This document shows, piece by piece, positions 26,034-34,421 of a stretch of 64,000 nucleotides of DNA. The notes under the pieces are model-generated. The model was not told where the DNA came from, searched no databases, and saw nothing but the letters and a program-made list of their open reading frames with translations. The stretch covers positions 1-64,000 of the forward strand of contig DATGXI010000002.1 of NCBI GenBank assembly GCA_035299065.1, in the 5' to 3' direction. The translations under genes were made by a program, and so were the position numbers. Each line of letters starts with the position of its first letter. Position 1 is the stretch's first letter. Source of the DNA: DASPJQ01 sp035299065 (GTDB lineage Bacteria; Bacteroidota; Bacteroidia; Flavobacteriales_D; UBA2798).

Positions 26034-26684
26034 ATGAAAAAACTGCTGCCTGTATTTTTATTAATGACCTTTGTTGCGCAAGCGCAGGAGCCATTTAAAT
26101 ACAGGATGCAGGTTGATCTTGCAGCGGGCGGAACATTATTTAATATTCCCAACTCACTTAGTGTAACTGGCAAGCCACAGGCATTTGGAATTTGTGTTGG
26201 TGCAGATGTGTTGTTTAGCGTTAAAGGACCTTTTTCGATTGGTATTTCAGGATTACATCATACGTACGATACACAGCCTGAAAATTCAACGGGCAATAAA
26301 TTTATTGAAGCAAAAAGCACCTCGTTGCAGTTTATTGCACAATACCATTTGATAGACAAGAAAAAAATAAACCTGGCCATTGGTACAGGCGTTGGCGTAC
26401 ACGGTTTCAATTATGACAGGATGGATGTTATTGACTCGGTTGAATACAAAGGCCATGTCACATTAAAAGGTTCGGCTTTTTTGTTCAACCTTGAATTGCG
26501 TTATTATTTCATTAAAAACCTTGGTTTGTTTTTTAGACCGCAATTTTTGGTTTATGGGGGTAAGTTAGATGAATACACCATTAACGGCACAAGTCCTGAC
26601 CGTATTGAAGGAAAGCGAAAAGAAGAAATACTTTACAGTTTCAGGGGCGCGTCAGCACAAATTGGATTAAGTTTAAGATTTTAA
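26034..26684 (+). CDS. Small outer-membrane beta-barrel protein
   Basis: 216 residues, signal peptide cut near VAQAQ. The mature part consists of alternating amphipathic strands (MQVDLAAGGTLFNI, FSIGISGLHHTY, INLAIGTGVGVHGF, FNLELRYYFIKNLGLFFRPQFLV) and ends in GLSLRF, a C-terminal Phe as in many outer-membrane barrels. The length fits an eight-strand barrel of the outer-membrane-protein-beta-barrel family. Function unknown. An AGGAGG directly abuts the ATG, too close to act as a Shine-Dalgarno site. The aminotransferase gene follows after 3 bp. Confidence 0.78.
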   Translation: MKKLLPVFLLMTFVAQAQEPFKYRMQVDLAAGGTLFNIPNSLSVTGKPQAFGICVGADVLFSVKGPFSIGISGLHHTYDTQPENSTGNKFIEAKSTSLQFIAQYHLIDKKKINLAIGTGVGVHGFNYDRMDVIDSVEYKGHVTLKGSAFLFNLELRYYFIKNLGLFFRPQFLVYGGKLDEYTINGTSPDRIEGKRKEEILYSFRGASAQIGLSLRF

Positions 26685-26687
26685 CCC

Positions 26688-27866
26688 ATGTCATCAAACC
26701 GCGAATTATTTTTAAAACATGTAGCGCAAACCAGCGATTTTCCAATGGCACTGGAAATAACGCACGGTGATGAACATTTTTTGTTTGATGTGAATGGGAA
26801 AAAATACCTGGATTTAATTTCAGGAATATCGGTAAGTAACTTTGGTCATGCAAACCATTCCATTGTATACGCTGTAAAAAGGCAGGCTGAAAACAACATG
26901 CACGCAATGGTGTATGGTGAATATGTACTGAGCCCACAGGTTGAGCTGGCTAAACGCCTGGCCAAACATTTACCGGCAAATTTGTCATCGGTGTTTTTTG
27001 TGAACTCAGGTAGCGAAGCCGTAGAAGGTGCCATTAAACTGGTGAGAAGGTATACGGGAAGAACCAAAATAATTTCATTTAATAATTCGTATCACGGTGC
27101 AACAACTGGTGCCATGGCCCTTGGTGGTGGCGAAGAAATGCGTAATTCATTCAGGCCAATTATGCCCGATATTGTGCGCATTGATTACAATAAACCCGAA
27201 TTGCTTGATTGCATTGATGAACATACCGCAGCTGTATTTATGGAACCGGTGCAGGCCGAGGCAGGTTGCATAGTTCCCGATAAAGCCTACCTGGAAAAAG
27301 TGCGCGACCTGTGTACGCAACACGGGGCATTGCTGGTGTTTGATGAAATACAAACCGGTTACGGGCGCTGTGGAAAATTATACGCGTTGCACCATTTTAA
27401 CGTGATTCCTGATGTATTGCTTACTGCAAAAGCCTTTGGTGCGGGCATGCCATTGGGTGCGTTCATCTCATCGCCCCAAATCATGAGCTGTTTAAAAACA
27501 AACCCGGTTTTGGGCCATATTACAACCTTTGGCGGACATCCCGTTTCATGTGCGGCTTCCATAGCAGGGTTAACCTTGCTTACGGAAACAGAATTGGTTT
27601 ACAGGGTAAAATCAAAGGGAAAGTTATTTACTGATTTGTTAAGTGCAAATAAAAAAATAAAAGAGGTGCGTGGGTTAGGTTTATTACTTGCTATACAATT
27701 GAATGATTTTGATCATGTGCAAAAAGTAATACATGCCGCCCTTGAAAAAGGTATTATTGTGGATTGGTTTTTATACAACAACAGCTGTGTGCGCATTGCA
27801 CCGCCATTGACCATAACCGAGAATGAGATTAAAGAGGCCTGTGAGAAGTTGAATTCAATTATTTAA
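26688..27866 (+). CDS. Class III PLP-dependent aminotransferase (acetylornithine/ornithine aminotransferase-like)
   Basis: 392 residues with the full fold-type I signature: FVNSGSEAVEGAIKLVRRYTGR near 105, SYHGATTGAMALGG near 135, VFMEPVQAEAGC near 185, LVFDEIQTGYGRCGK near 215 and the PLP lysine in LLTAKAFGAGMPLGAF near 250. It exchanges an amino group between 2-oxoglutarate/glutamate and an omega-amino substrate. Which substrate (acetylornithine, ornithine or another) cannot be decided, as no arginine-pathway gene is nearby. Its 3' end meets the convergent CotH gene at a small palindrome. Confidence 0.88.
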   Translation: MSSNRELFLKHVAQTSDFPMALEITHGDEHFLFDVNGKKYLDLISGISVSNFGHANHSIVYAVKRQAENNMHAMVYGEYVLSPQVELAKRLAKHLPANLSSVFFVNSGSEAVEGAIKLVRRYTGRTKIISFNNSYHGATTGAMALGGGEEMRNSFRPIMPDIVRIDYNKPELLDCIDEHTAAVFMEPVQAEAGCIVPDKAYLEKVRDLCTQHGALLVFDEIQTGYGRCGKLYALHHFNVIPDVLLTAKAFGAGMPLGAFISSPQIMSCLKTNPVLGHITTFGGHPVSCAASIAGLTLLTETELVYRVKSKGKLFTDLLSANKKIKEVRGLGLLLAIQLNDFDHVQKVIHAALEKGIIVDWFLYNNSCVRIAPPLTITENEIKEACEKLNSII

Positions 27867-27887
27867 TTTCGAATTTCGAAATTCGGG
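27865..27887. repeat. Palindromic AATTTCGAAATT element
   Basis: GAATTTCGAAATTC (27871-27884) is a perfect 14-bp palindrome between two convergent genes. It shares the CGAAATTCG core with the tandem array at 16195-16228, suggesting a repeat family found at gene ends; a weak bidirectional terminator is possible. Confidence 0.4.
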
Positions 27888-27888
27888 A

Positions 27889-29451
27889 TTATTCCCCCGT
27901 TACCACAATCTTATGCTGTATTGGGAAACAGCCAGCATCACTTTTCAATACGTAAATACCCTGTTTCAAATGGCTTAAATCAAGGGTCAAAAGTCCTTCG
28001 GCATTGTTGGGAATACTTGTTTCATACGCTTTTTTGCCCTGCATGTCGTATAATGTAAACTGGCTTGAAGTGTATTCGGCAGGAATGTGGAATTTTACAT
28101 TGATAACAGTACCAGGGTTTGGATAAACTGAAATGCCATCAACAAATTCAACAAAATCGTTGGCAGCACAACTCCACTTTAAATTGCACAATTGTTTCTT
28201 TACATTTTCCTGCCGCAATTCAATGTACGATTTTAGCCCGGGAACAACTCCCAGCAACTCATAATTGACTGTACCGTATTGCAAATTGGTTTCAAAATCA
28301 AAATTTGTAAACTCGCGGTTGGTGTCAGGTTCCATTTCAACATAGGGGCGAATTATTGCAGCAATACTGTCAATTTTTGGCGACAAATAGTTCATGGAAA
28401 ATTTGGTTTTTACCAATGAACAAATTTCGCTGAAGTAAGCCGCGCGGGTCGATTCGTTTTTGAGGCAATAATATGAAAGGGGACGCTCGGTTATGGCGTT
28501 GTCAGGCATATAATCAATGGCCAGGTCGTAATTATTTTTAAAGAAGATGGCAAAGCCTACGCCAAAACCAAGGCTTAAATCCCAGGTTATCCAGTCAATT
28601 TTATTGGTAAGCGGATTTTCATACAGGTAAAAATTATGAGGTAAATAAAAGTAGGTGTCAATGTTACCAAATACCATGTTGGCGGCCCAGGCTCTTAAAT
28701 AGGCCTGAATATTGAATTTTTGATCAATGGCTGCAGCAAAATTTTCAATGGAAGTAAAGTTTACCGTATGTATAAAATCAACCAGTTTGTTCCAGTCATT
28801 TTCGGTTTCGTTGGTGCGAATTTCGCAATTATCATAATACGCGTCCTGTCCTTCACCTTCGTAGGTAAACGACATGTAGGGTTCACATTTGTACAGGTTG
28901 CCATTGTCATTCGTGAAAAACGTTTCAAGAAAATCTTTGTTTATGGTTTCCATGGCTTTGTACAAGCCAACATAATTGCCATTGAAATAAACTGCCGAAT
29001 AAGTGACACGCGGGGCCGGTAAATTAAGTTCTCCAAAAATATCCAGCATGAGTTTTTCACGCATGTGCGTAGGGTCAAGGTGGCTGTTGTTTAGATTCAG
29101 TTTTTTTAGCCCATCATAATCCTGCCCACTCACAAATTCATTGAAATCAAGTTGTATTGGTTTTTTTAAACCCGGGTGATCATAACTTGAATTGCCCCGA
29201 AAACGAATGCCAACATCGGGAATGGTATCGCTGTCAATAATAACATCGGCTTTTATATAATGTTCAATGCCGGTTTCATTGTCCTGTAATTTGTAATAGT
29301 CAAGCGAATCAAAATAATTTTGCAATTCAAAATTAAGGTTGATGGTGTGAACCGCAGGATAGCTGAAAAAATCGTTGCCGTTTTGACCAAAAATAAAATG
29401 CGCGCAACCAATGAGCGAAATGGAAAGGGCTATTTTACGAAGGGCATTCAC
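27889..29451 (-). CDS. CotH-family protein with T9SS sorting domain
   Basis: 520 residues, signal peptide cut near IFGQ. Residues ~50-400 match CotH: VGIRFRGNSSYDHPGLKKPIQLDFNEF near 80, LNLNNSHLDPTHMREKLMLDIF near 115, YLRAWAANMVFGNIDTYFYLPHNFYLYENP near 250. CotH proteins are atypical kinases of spore coats and also occur as secreted surface proteins. Whether it phosphorylates anything here is unknown. The last ~75 residues (VYPNPGTVINVKFHIP ... HKIVVTGE) are a T9SS type A sorting domain, so the protein is probably exported to the cell surface. Confidence 0.88.
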   Translation of the reverse strand: MNALRKIALSISLIGCAHFIFGQNGNDFFSYPAVHTINLNFELQNYFDSLDYYKLQDNETGIEHYIKADVIIDSDTIPDVGIRFRGNSSYDHPGLKKPIQLDFNEFVSGQDYDGLKKLNLNNSHLDPTHMREKLMLDIFGELNLPAPRVTYSAVYFNGNYVGLYKAMETINKDFLETFFTNDNGNLYKCEPYMSFTYEGEGQDAYYDNCEIRTNETENDWNKLVDFIHTVNFTSIENFAAAIDQKFNIQAYLRAWAANMVFGNIDTYFYLPHNFYLYENPLTNKIDWITWDLSLGFGVGFAIFFKNNYDLAIDYMPDNAITERPLSYYCLKNESTRAAYFSEICSLVKTKFSMNYLSPKIDSIAAIIRPYVEMEPDTNREFTNFDFETNLQYGTVNYELLGVVPGLKSYIELRQENVKKQLCNLKWSCAANDFVEFVDGISVYPNPGTVINVKFHIPAEYTSSQFTLYDMQGKKAYETSIPNNAEGLLTLDLSHLKQGIYVLKSDAGCFPIQHKIVVTGE

Positions 29452-29495
29452 GGGTTGTGATTTCCGTAAATTTAAGCCAAAATCAAATTGAAGGC

Positions 29496-30311
29496 TTAAT
29501 TTGTACTGAAAACCTTGTTTTCCTGAATCTTGCTGAGCTCTTCGGCCCTTTTTTCAGCATTTTTAAGCCCGTTTACCAAGGCCTGATCCATTTTATAAGC
29601 TTCAAAGGTCTCAAATGCGGCAAACGTGGTTCCTCCTTTTGAAGCGACTGTTGAAATGAGCTGATCAATGTTTTTGTTTTTGTCATTGAGCAGCTGCAAT
29701 GCTCCAGCCATGGTTTGTTTCACTAAAATAGTAGCCATGCTTTCAGTAAATCCCATTTGTTTGCCTGCCTCAATCATGTTTTTTACAATGTAAAAGAAAT
29801 AGGCAGGACCGCTGCCGCTTAAAGCGGTAACACCATTGAGCATGTTTTCGTCTTCAAAATAAATAGCGCGACCTGTGACCGACAAAAGGTTTTCAATTTT
29901 TTTCAATTCGTCAAAACCAAGTTCTTTTGAAGCAGTAAAACCGCTAATGCCCATTTCAATTTCTATGGGCGAGTTTGGCATTACGCGCACAATTTTTTCA
30001 TGGTTCAATGTTTGCTTGAGCGTGCTAAGGGTAATACCCGCCATTACTGACATAAACACCGTGTGTTTTCCTTTTAATTTGCAGGCAATGTCAATAATTG
30101 AATTGTAGTCCTGTGGCTTTACCGATAATAATACAACATCAGGTTCAAGGGCAGGCACCGATTCGGGTGTGAAATAGTTGGCCCGTCCAGTGGAAGAATT
30201 TCCTGTCCTGTTTAAAATATAAAGCTCATTGTCGTCAACAAATTTATATTTCCGAAATACATCGGCATATATTTTGCCCAGGTTTCCGTATCCGAGTATA
30301 ACTACTTTCAT
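29496..30311 (-). CDS. proC: Pyrroline-5-carboxylate reductase
   Basis: 271 residues. The N-terminal Rossmann motif GYGNLGK (~8-14), SVKPQDY near 65, the MPNSP motif near 115 and the C-terminal signature ALSGSGPAYFFYIVKNMIEAGKQMGF near 165 identify ProC. It reduces pyrroline-5-carboxylate to proline with NAD(P)H. Its start overlaps the stop of the phenylalanine hydroxylase gene by four bases (ATGA), so translation is coupled and both genes share any control acting upstream of the hydroxylase. Confidence 0.93.
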   Translation of the reverse strand: MKVVILGYGNLGKIYADVFRKYKFVDDNELYILNRTGNSSTGRANYFTPESVPALEPDVVLLSVKPQDYNSIIDIACKLKGKHTVFMSVMAGITLSTLKQTLNHEKIVRVMPNSPIEIEMGISGFTASKELGFDELKKIENLLSVTGRAIYFEDENMLNGVTALSGSGPAYFFYIVKNMIEAGKQMGFTESMATILVKQTMAGALQLLNDKNKNIDQLISTVASKGGTTFAAFETFEAYKMDQALVNGLKNAEKRAEELSKIQENKVFSTN

Positions 30312-31057
30312 TGCGTGAGTTGTTTTTGGTTTTTAAGTATCGCTTTAATTTCGGCCTCAATTTGGGTTAGTGAAGCAAACAGTTGTTCAAACGATTCAAT
30401 TACGAAATAGTCGGTTTGAATCTGTGTGTTTACGAAAGGCTTATGCATTATAGTTCGCACTTCAAAGGGAAAATGTGATGCTTTTTCGCTCAAGGCGTGA
30501 TTTGTCTCGCCAAACGAGGAAATAATACCGGCACCATAGGCTTTGGCCTTGCCATTTTCATTGATCAGTCCAAACTCAATGGTAAACCAGTAAATGCGCC
30601 CAAGTGCTGCAATTACTTCAGCATTGTCAATATTTTCAATGGCCAGTTTGGCAACTCCCTTGAAAAAGCTTACATACGCTTCGTTTAACAATAAGGGAAC
30701 GTGACCAAATACATCGTGAAACATATCAGGTTCTTCCAGGTAATCGAGTTGCTGAATCTTGCGCAGCCAGGTTGTAGCTGGAAATTTCTTAGATGATAAT
30801 AAAGTAAAAAATCGGTCTTCAGGCACAATGGCAGGCACTACTTCAAGCGTCCAGCCTGTGGTTTGTTTTAAAATCTGATTCACCTCGTTAAAATCGGGAA
30901 TTCGATTTGGTGTAAAGCCAATTTTCACCAACGCATCAAGGTAATAATGGGAAACCCGGCCTTCAAGGTTTGTCACCTGTCGTTCAAACAGGGTTTTCCA
31001 TACAGTAAAATCTTCGTTACTGTAAGCTGCATAGTTTTGCTTCTTTTCCATAGGCAT
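30308..31057 (-). CDS. phhA: Phenylalanine-4-hydroxylase (monomeric bacterial type)
   Basis: 249 residues, the usual size of bacterial enzymes lacking the ACT regulatory domain. The iron ligands are His114 and His119 in HDVFGH and Glu161 in WFTIEFGL; the pterin-binding region precedes them. It hydroxylates phenylalanine to tyrosine with tetrahydropterin and O2. Starts at ATG 31057 or 31051 are both possible. The U-tract of a terminator-like hairpin ends at the base before the first ATG, and upstream lies a leader ORF with three Tyr codons, suggesting control by tyrosine. proC follows with a 4-bp overlap. Confidence 0.94.
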   Translation of the reverse strand: MPMEKKQNYAAYSNEDFTVWKTLFERQVTNLEGRVSHYYLDALVKIGFTPNRIPDFNEVNQILKQTTGWTLEVVPAIVPEDRFFTLLSSKKFPATTWLRKIQQLDYLEEPDMFHDVFGHVPLLLNEAYVSFFKGVAKLAIENIDNAEVIAALGRIYWFTIEFGLINENGKAKAYGAGIISSFGETNHALSEKASHFPFEVRTIMHKPFVNTQIQTDYFVIESFEQLFASLTQIEAEIKAILKNQKQLTQ

Positions 31058-31090
31058 AAAACAAAAATCCCGGCCTTTGCTGACCGGGAT
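31058..31090 (-). terminator. Terminator hairpin (candidate attenuator) upstream of phhA
   Basis: On the - strand ATCCCGGTC (31090-31082) pairs with GGCCGGGAT (31075-31067), nine pairs with one G-U, loop AGCAAA, followed by TTTTGTTTT (31066-31058) and then the phhA ATG. It may end transcripts of the upstream exporter or regulate phhA. It could also mask the start codon region. Confidence 0.75.
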
Positions 31091-31126
31091 GGTTATATTT
31101 TAAAATTAAAATCCTGTTTAATTGTA

Positions 31127-31198
31127 TCAATACATCACCGGTTTGCCATGTTTCCAGGGCAGATAATAATAAACCGGTGTGTTAAAATTGTTATTCAT
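31127..31198 (-). CDS. Putative leader peptide with Tyr-Tyr-Tyr (attenuator leader of phhA-proC)
   Basis: A 23-codon ORF with ATG start and TGA stop; the product begins MNNNFNTPVYYYLPW and ends in VMY. Six of 23 residues are aromatic, with three consecutive TAT codons at 31163-31171. It lies 63 bp after the exporter stop and 36 bp before the terminator hairpin. A perfect 9-bp inverted repeat, CACCGGTTT (31171-31179) and AAACCGGTG (31136-31144), flanks the Tyr codons. A ribosome stalled at the Tyr codons would cover the first arm; one at the stop would cover the second. A clear promoter is not seen; TTTCTTTG (31207-31214) is one mismatch from TAnnTTTG. Confidence 0.6.
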   Translation of the reverse strand: MNNNFNTPVYYYLPWKHGKPVMY

Positions 31199-31261
31199 TA
31201 CAGTTGCAAAGAAAAAGGGTTTTTTAATACGCCCGACATTTTTTTTTGAAAAGCCACCAAT

Positions 31262-33211
31262 TTAGTTATTGCCTGACTGTTTGGTGTACAATGACTGGTA
31301 TAATCCACCATTCTTAATGAGGTGTGCATGTGTTCCGCGTTCCACAATTTTGCCTTCATCCAACACAATAATTTCATGGGCATGCATCACTGTTGAAACG
31401 CGGTGTGAAATAAGCAGTGTTGTTTTTCCTTTCATCGCCTCTACCAAATTGTCAAGTATTTCCTTTTCGGTTTCTGCATCTACAGCGCTTAAGCAATCGT
31501 CAAACAATAAAATTTCCGGCTCACGAATCAATGAACGTGCTATGGTGATTCGTTGTTTTTGTCCACCTGACAAGGTGATGCCGCGTTCACCCACAACCGT
31601 ATCATATTGTTTTTCGAATCCCATGATGTTCTCATGAACAACGGCTTTTTTTGCATAATGTTCAACAACAGCCTGGTCGGCCTGGCCTGTTTTTGCGCCA
31701 AAAGCAATGTTTCCTTTTATGGTGTCAGAAAAAAGAAATGCGTCCTGTGGCACACATGAAATTTTAGTGCGTAAATCGTGCAGGGCAATTGTGCTCAGTT
31801 CATTTTTGCCTATGTGAATGGTTCCGCTGTATTCGGTATGTTCAGCATTCAGTAAATTGCCAATGGTTGTTTTTCCCGACCCTGTTTTGCCAATAATGCC
31901 AAGTGTTTTTCCTTTGTCAAGGGTGAATGAAATGTTTTGTAAAGCTTTGCGTGAACTTCCGGGATAACTGAAACCTACGTTTTCAAATTCAATGGCCGTA
32001 AAATCGGTTTCAATGGTATTTCCATGATGCAGTTTTTCGGTATAGGGTTTTTCGTTCATGAATTCATTGATGCGTTCCTGCGAAGCTGCTGCGCGTTGTA
32101 TCAATGAGCTAATCCACCCAACGCTTGCAAAAGGCCAGGTAAGCATGTTCACGTAAATTACAAATTCGCCAATGTTTCCAACTGATATTTTTCCATCAAT
32201 GCACAATATGCCGCCAATACAAATGGTAAGTACGGTGCTTAATCCTACCAAAACAGTCATGACGGGTATAAAAGAAGCATCGGTGCGTAAAAGGCTTTTA
32301 GCGGCCTGCTTATAATCTTCGGTTTTTGTGCCGAATTTTTTTGAAGCAAACAGGCGTTTGCCAAATGTTTTTATAAGGCGTATGGCGGTAAAGTCTTCCT
32401 GCACACGTGTTGAAAGGTCTGATTGCTTTTTTTGTAAGAAAGCACTTTTTTTATTGATGCGGTTACTAATGGTAAACACCAGCCAGCCCATAACGGGTAA
32501 AGGCATGAGTACATAAAGCGTTAGTTCAACGCTCACCTGGAACATTTGGGTTATGGTTATGGCCAGCAGTACAACCAGGTTAATGGTGTACATAATGCCG
32601 GGACCAAGATACATGCGCACTTTTCCAACGTCCTCGCTAATGCGGTTCATGATGTCGCCTGTATTTCCTTTCTGGTAAAAGCTTACAGGTAATTCCTGGT
32701 AATGCGCATATATGCTGTTTTTTAAATCGTATTCAATCCTGCGTGACATGACAATAATGGTTTGACGCTGGCAGAAAAGAAAAAATCCTTTTATAACATT
32801 AAATGCTAAAAAAAACAAAATACACCGAATAATTACGGTATAAAAAGCACTTAAAAGAGTAGGGTCTGATGCAATTTTTTTCATGTCAAGCACATGTAAA
32901 TGAAATGCATTCAGAGCCTCAGCACCTTGTGAAAAATAAATTTTTAAATAACTGCTTGTCATCAGGGCAAAATCCATTTTGAAATGCAGTGCATTCAGAG
33001 CCTCAATGCCTTGGGAAGTATATGTATGCACGCATATAGCGGTGGCTTTGCCAAAATCAAGTCCCCCGTTGGCAATGGCATCTATTCCCTCGCGTACATA
33101 AACCTGGGCCCAAACACCGTAAAGATCTGAAACAATGATGAATACAAGCCCAAGCCCCAAATGCCATTTGTATTTCCACAGGTATTTATTTAAGGCTTTT
33201 AAATGCTTCAC
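31262..33211 (-). CDS. ABC exporter half-transporter (permease-ATPase fusion, MsbA/BmrA type)
   Basis: 649 residues. Six transmembrane helices span ~15-375 (first at ~15-35) with the ABC-membrane signature FYQKGNTGDIMNRISEDVGKVRMYLGPG. The ATPase follows: Walker A GKTGSGKTT, signature LSGGQKQR, Walker B EILLFDDCLSAVD and the switch His in LISHRVST. It should export lipids or drugs as a dimer. The first extracytoplasmic loop is unusual: a ~28-residue unit is present about three times (REGIDAIANGGLDF, SQGIEALNALHFKMDF, SQGAEALNAFHLHV). The gene precedes the phhA leader on the same strand. Confidence 0.92.
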   Translation of the reverse strand: MKHLKALNKYLWKYKWHLGLGLVFIIVSDLYGVWAQVYVREGIDAIANGGLDFGKATAICVHTYTSQGIEALNALHFKMDFALMTSSYLKIYFSQGAEALNAFHLHVLDMKKIASDPTLLSAFYTVIIRCILFFLAFNVIKGFFLFCQRQTIIVMSRRIEYDLKNSIYAHYQELPVSFYQKGNTGDIMNRISEDVGKVRMYLGPGIMYTINLVVLLAITITQMFQVSVELTLYVLMPLPVMGWLVFTISNRINKKSAFLQKKQSDLSTRVQEDFTAIRLIKTFGKRLFASKKFGTKTEDYKQAAKSLLRTDASFIPVMTVLVGLSTVLTICIGGILCIDGKISVGNIGEFVIYVNMLTWPFASVGWISSLIQRAAASQERINEFMNEKPYTEKLHHGNTIETDFTAIEFENVGFSYPGSSRKALQNISFTLDKGKTLGIIGKTGSGKTTIGNLLNAEHTEYSGTIHIGKNELSTIALHDLRTKISCVPQDAFLFSDTIKGNIAFGAKTGQADQAVVEHYAKKAVVHENIMGFEKQYDTVVGERGITLSGGQKQRITIARSLIREPEILLFDDCLSAVDAETEKEILDNLVEAMKGKTTLLISHRVSTVMHAHEIIVLDEGKIVERGTHAHLIKNGGLYQSLYTKQSGNN

Positions 33212-33229
33212 TTTACTTTATAAAAAACG

Positions 33230-33259
33230 TTTGCACGGCTCGAAATTATTATAAATTTG
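33230..33259 (+). promoter_or_regulatory. Bacteroidota-type promoter of leucine dehydrogenase
   Basis: TTTG (33230-33233) and TAAATTTG (33252-33259), separated by 18 nt, fit the -33/-7 consensus TTTG and TAnnTTTG of this phylum. The -7 element lies 49 bp before the ATG at 33309. Confidence 0.65.
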
Positions 33260-33308
33260 CCGTCACAAACATAAGCAAAATAAGAGGAAGAATTAACGTT
33301 GATTGATT

Positions 33309-34388
33309 ATGGTAGAAACTAAAAATACAGTGACACAGGAGGCGGGCCCTTTAAGTCAAATGGCCGGTTATGGTCACGAACAGGTTTTATTTTGTAACGA
33401 TAAGGCCACAGGATTACGGGCAATTATTGCCATTCACAACACGGTTTTAGGCCCTGCATTGGGTGGAACGCGCATGTGGAATTATGCCAGTGAAGCAGAA
33501 GCATTGACCGATGTGTTGCGTCTGTCACGCGGTATGACATACAAAGCATCAATTTCAAATTTAAATTTGGGTGGTGGTAAAGCTGTAATTATTGGCGATA
33601 GCCGCAAAGATAAATCGGAAGCATTGTTCCGCAGGTTCGGAAAATTTGTTGAAAGCCTGGGTGGAAAATACATAACGGCAGAAGATGTTGGAATTAGCCC
33701 GGCCGATATGGAATTTGTAAGCAAAGAAACAAAAAACGTAGTGGGCTTGCCAGGTCGTAGTGGAGATCCGTCTCCAGTAACGGCATACGGAGTTTATTCA
33801 GGAATTAAAGCCTGTTTGAAACAACGTTTCGGAAACGATAGCCTTGCAGGAAAAAAAGTTTCGGTTCAGGGTGTTGGTCATGTTGGCTATAGTTTGGTGG
33901 AGTACCTTACGAAAGACGGTGCTAAAGTGTATGTTACCGACATTCATGAAGACACGTTAAAACAAGTAGCCGATAAATTCAAGGCAACTGTTGTGAAGCC
34001 TGAAGATATTTACGATTTGGATGTTGATGTGTACTCGCCATGTGCTTTGGGTGCAACAGTAAATGACAACACCTTGCCGCGCTTAAAATGCTCAATCATT
34101 GCCGGTGCCGCAAACAACCAGTTGAAAGATGAAACAATTCACGGTAAGGCAGTAATGGATAAAGGAATTCTTTATGCGCCTGACTTTGCTATTAACGCTG
34201 GCGGATTGATGAATTGCTACCATGAGATTTTGGGTTATAATGCCGATGCAGCCATGAAACAGGCTTCAGGAATTTATGATACCATTACCGCAATCATTAA
34301 AACAGCAAACGAAAAAGGAATACCAACATACTTAGCTGCCAACCATGTTGCCGAAGAACGCATCAGGGCAAAAGGCGGAAATATTTAG
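33309..34388 (+). CDS. Leucine dehydrogenase (Glu/Leu/Phe/Val dehydrogenase family)
   Basis: 359 residues from ATG 33309; a TTG at 33303 is not needed. The N-terminal domain has LGPALGGTRMW near 43, the catalytic lysines in RGMTYKASISNLNLGGGKAVI near 75-90 and the Asp in AEDVGISPADM. The NAD-binding domain has GVGHVGYSLVEYL near 180. It oxidatively deaminates branched-chain amino acids to 2-oxo acids with NAD+, in the cytoplasm; substrate preference among Leu, Val and Ile is inferred from similarity. nusB starts 33 bp downstream. Confidence 0.9.
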   Translation: MVETKNTVTQEAGPLSQMAGYGHEQVLFCNDKATGLRAIIAIHNTVLGPALGGTRMWNYASEAEALTDVLRLSRGMTYKASISNLNLGGGKAVIIGDSRKDKSEALFRRFGKFVESLGGKYITAEDVGISPADMEFVSKETKNVVGLPGRSGDPSPVTAYGVYSGIKACLKQRFGNDSLAGKKVSVQGVGHVGYSLVEYLTKDGAKVYVTDIHEDTLKQVADKFKATVVKPEDIYDLDVDVYSPCALGATVNDNTLPRLKCSIIAGAANNQLKDETIHGKAVMDKGILYAPDFAINAGGLMNCYHEILGYNADAAMKQASGIYDTITAIIKTANEKGIPTYLAANHVAEERIRAKGGNI

Positions 34389-34421
34389 TTCATAGATTTA
34401 GAAATTTAGTTCTTTCCCTTT

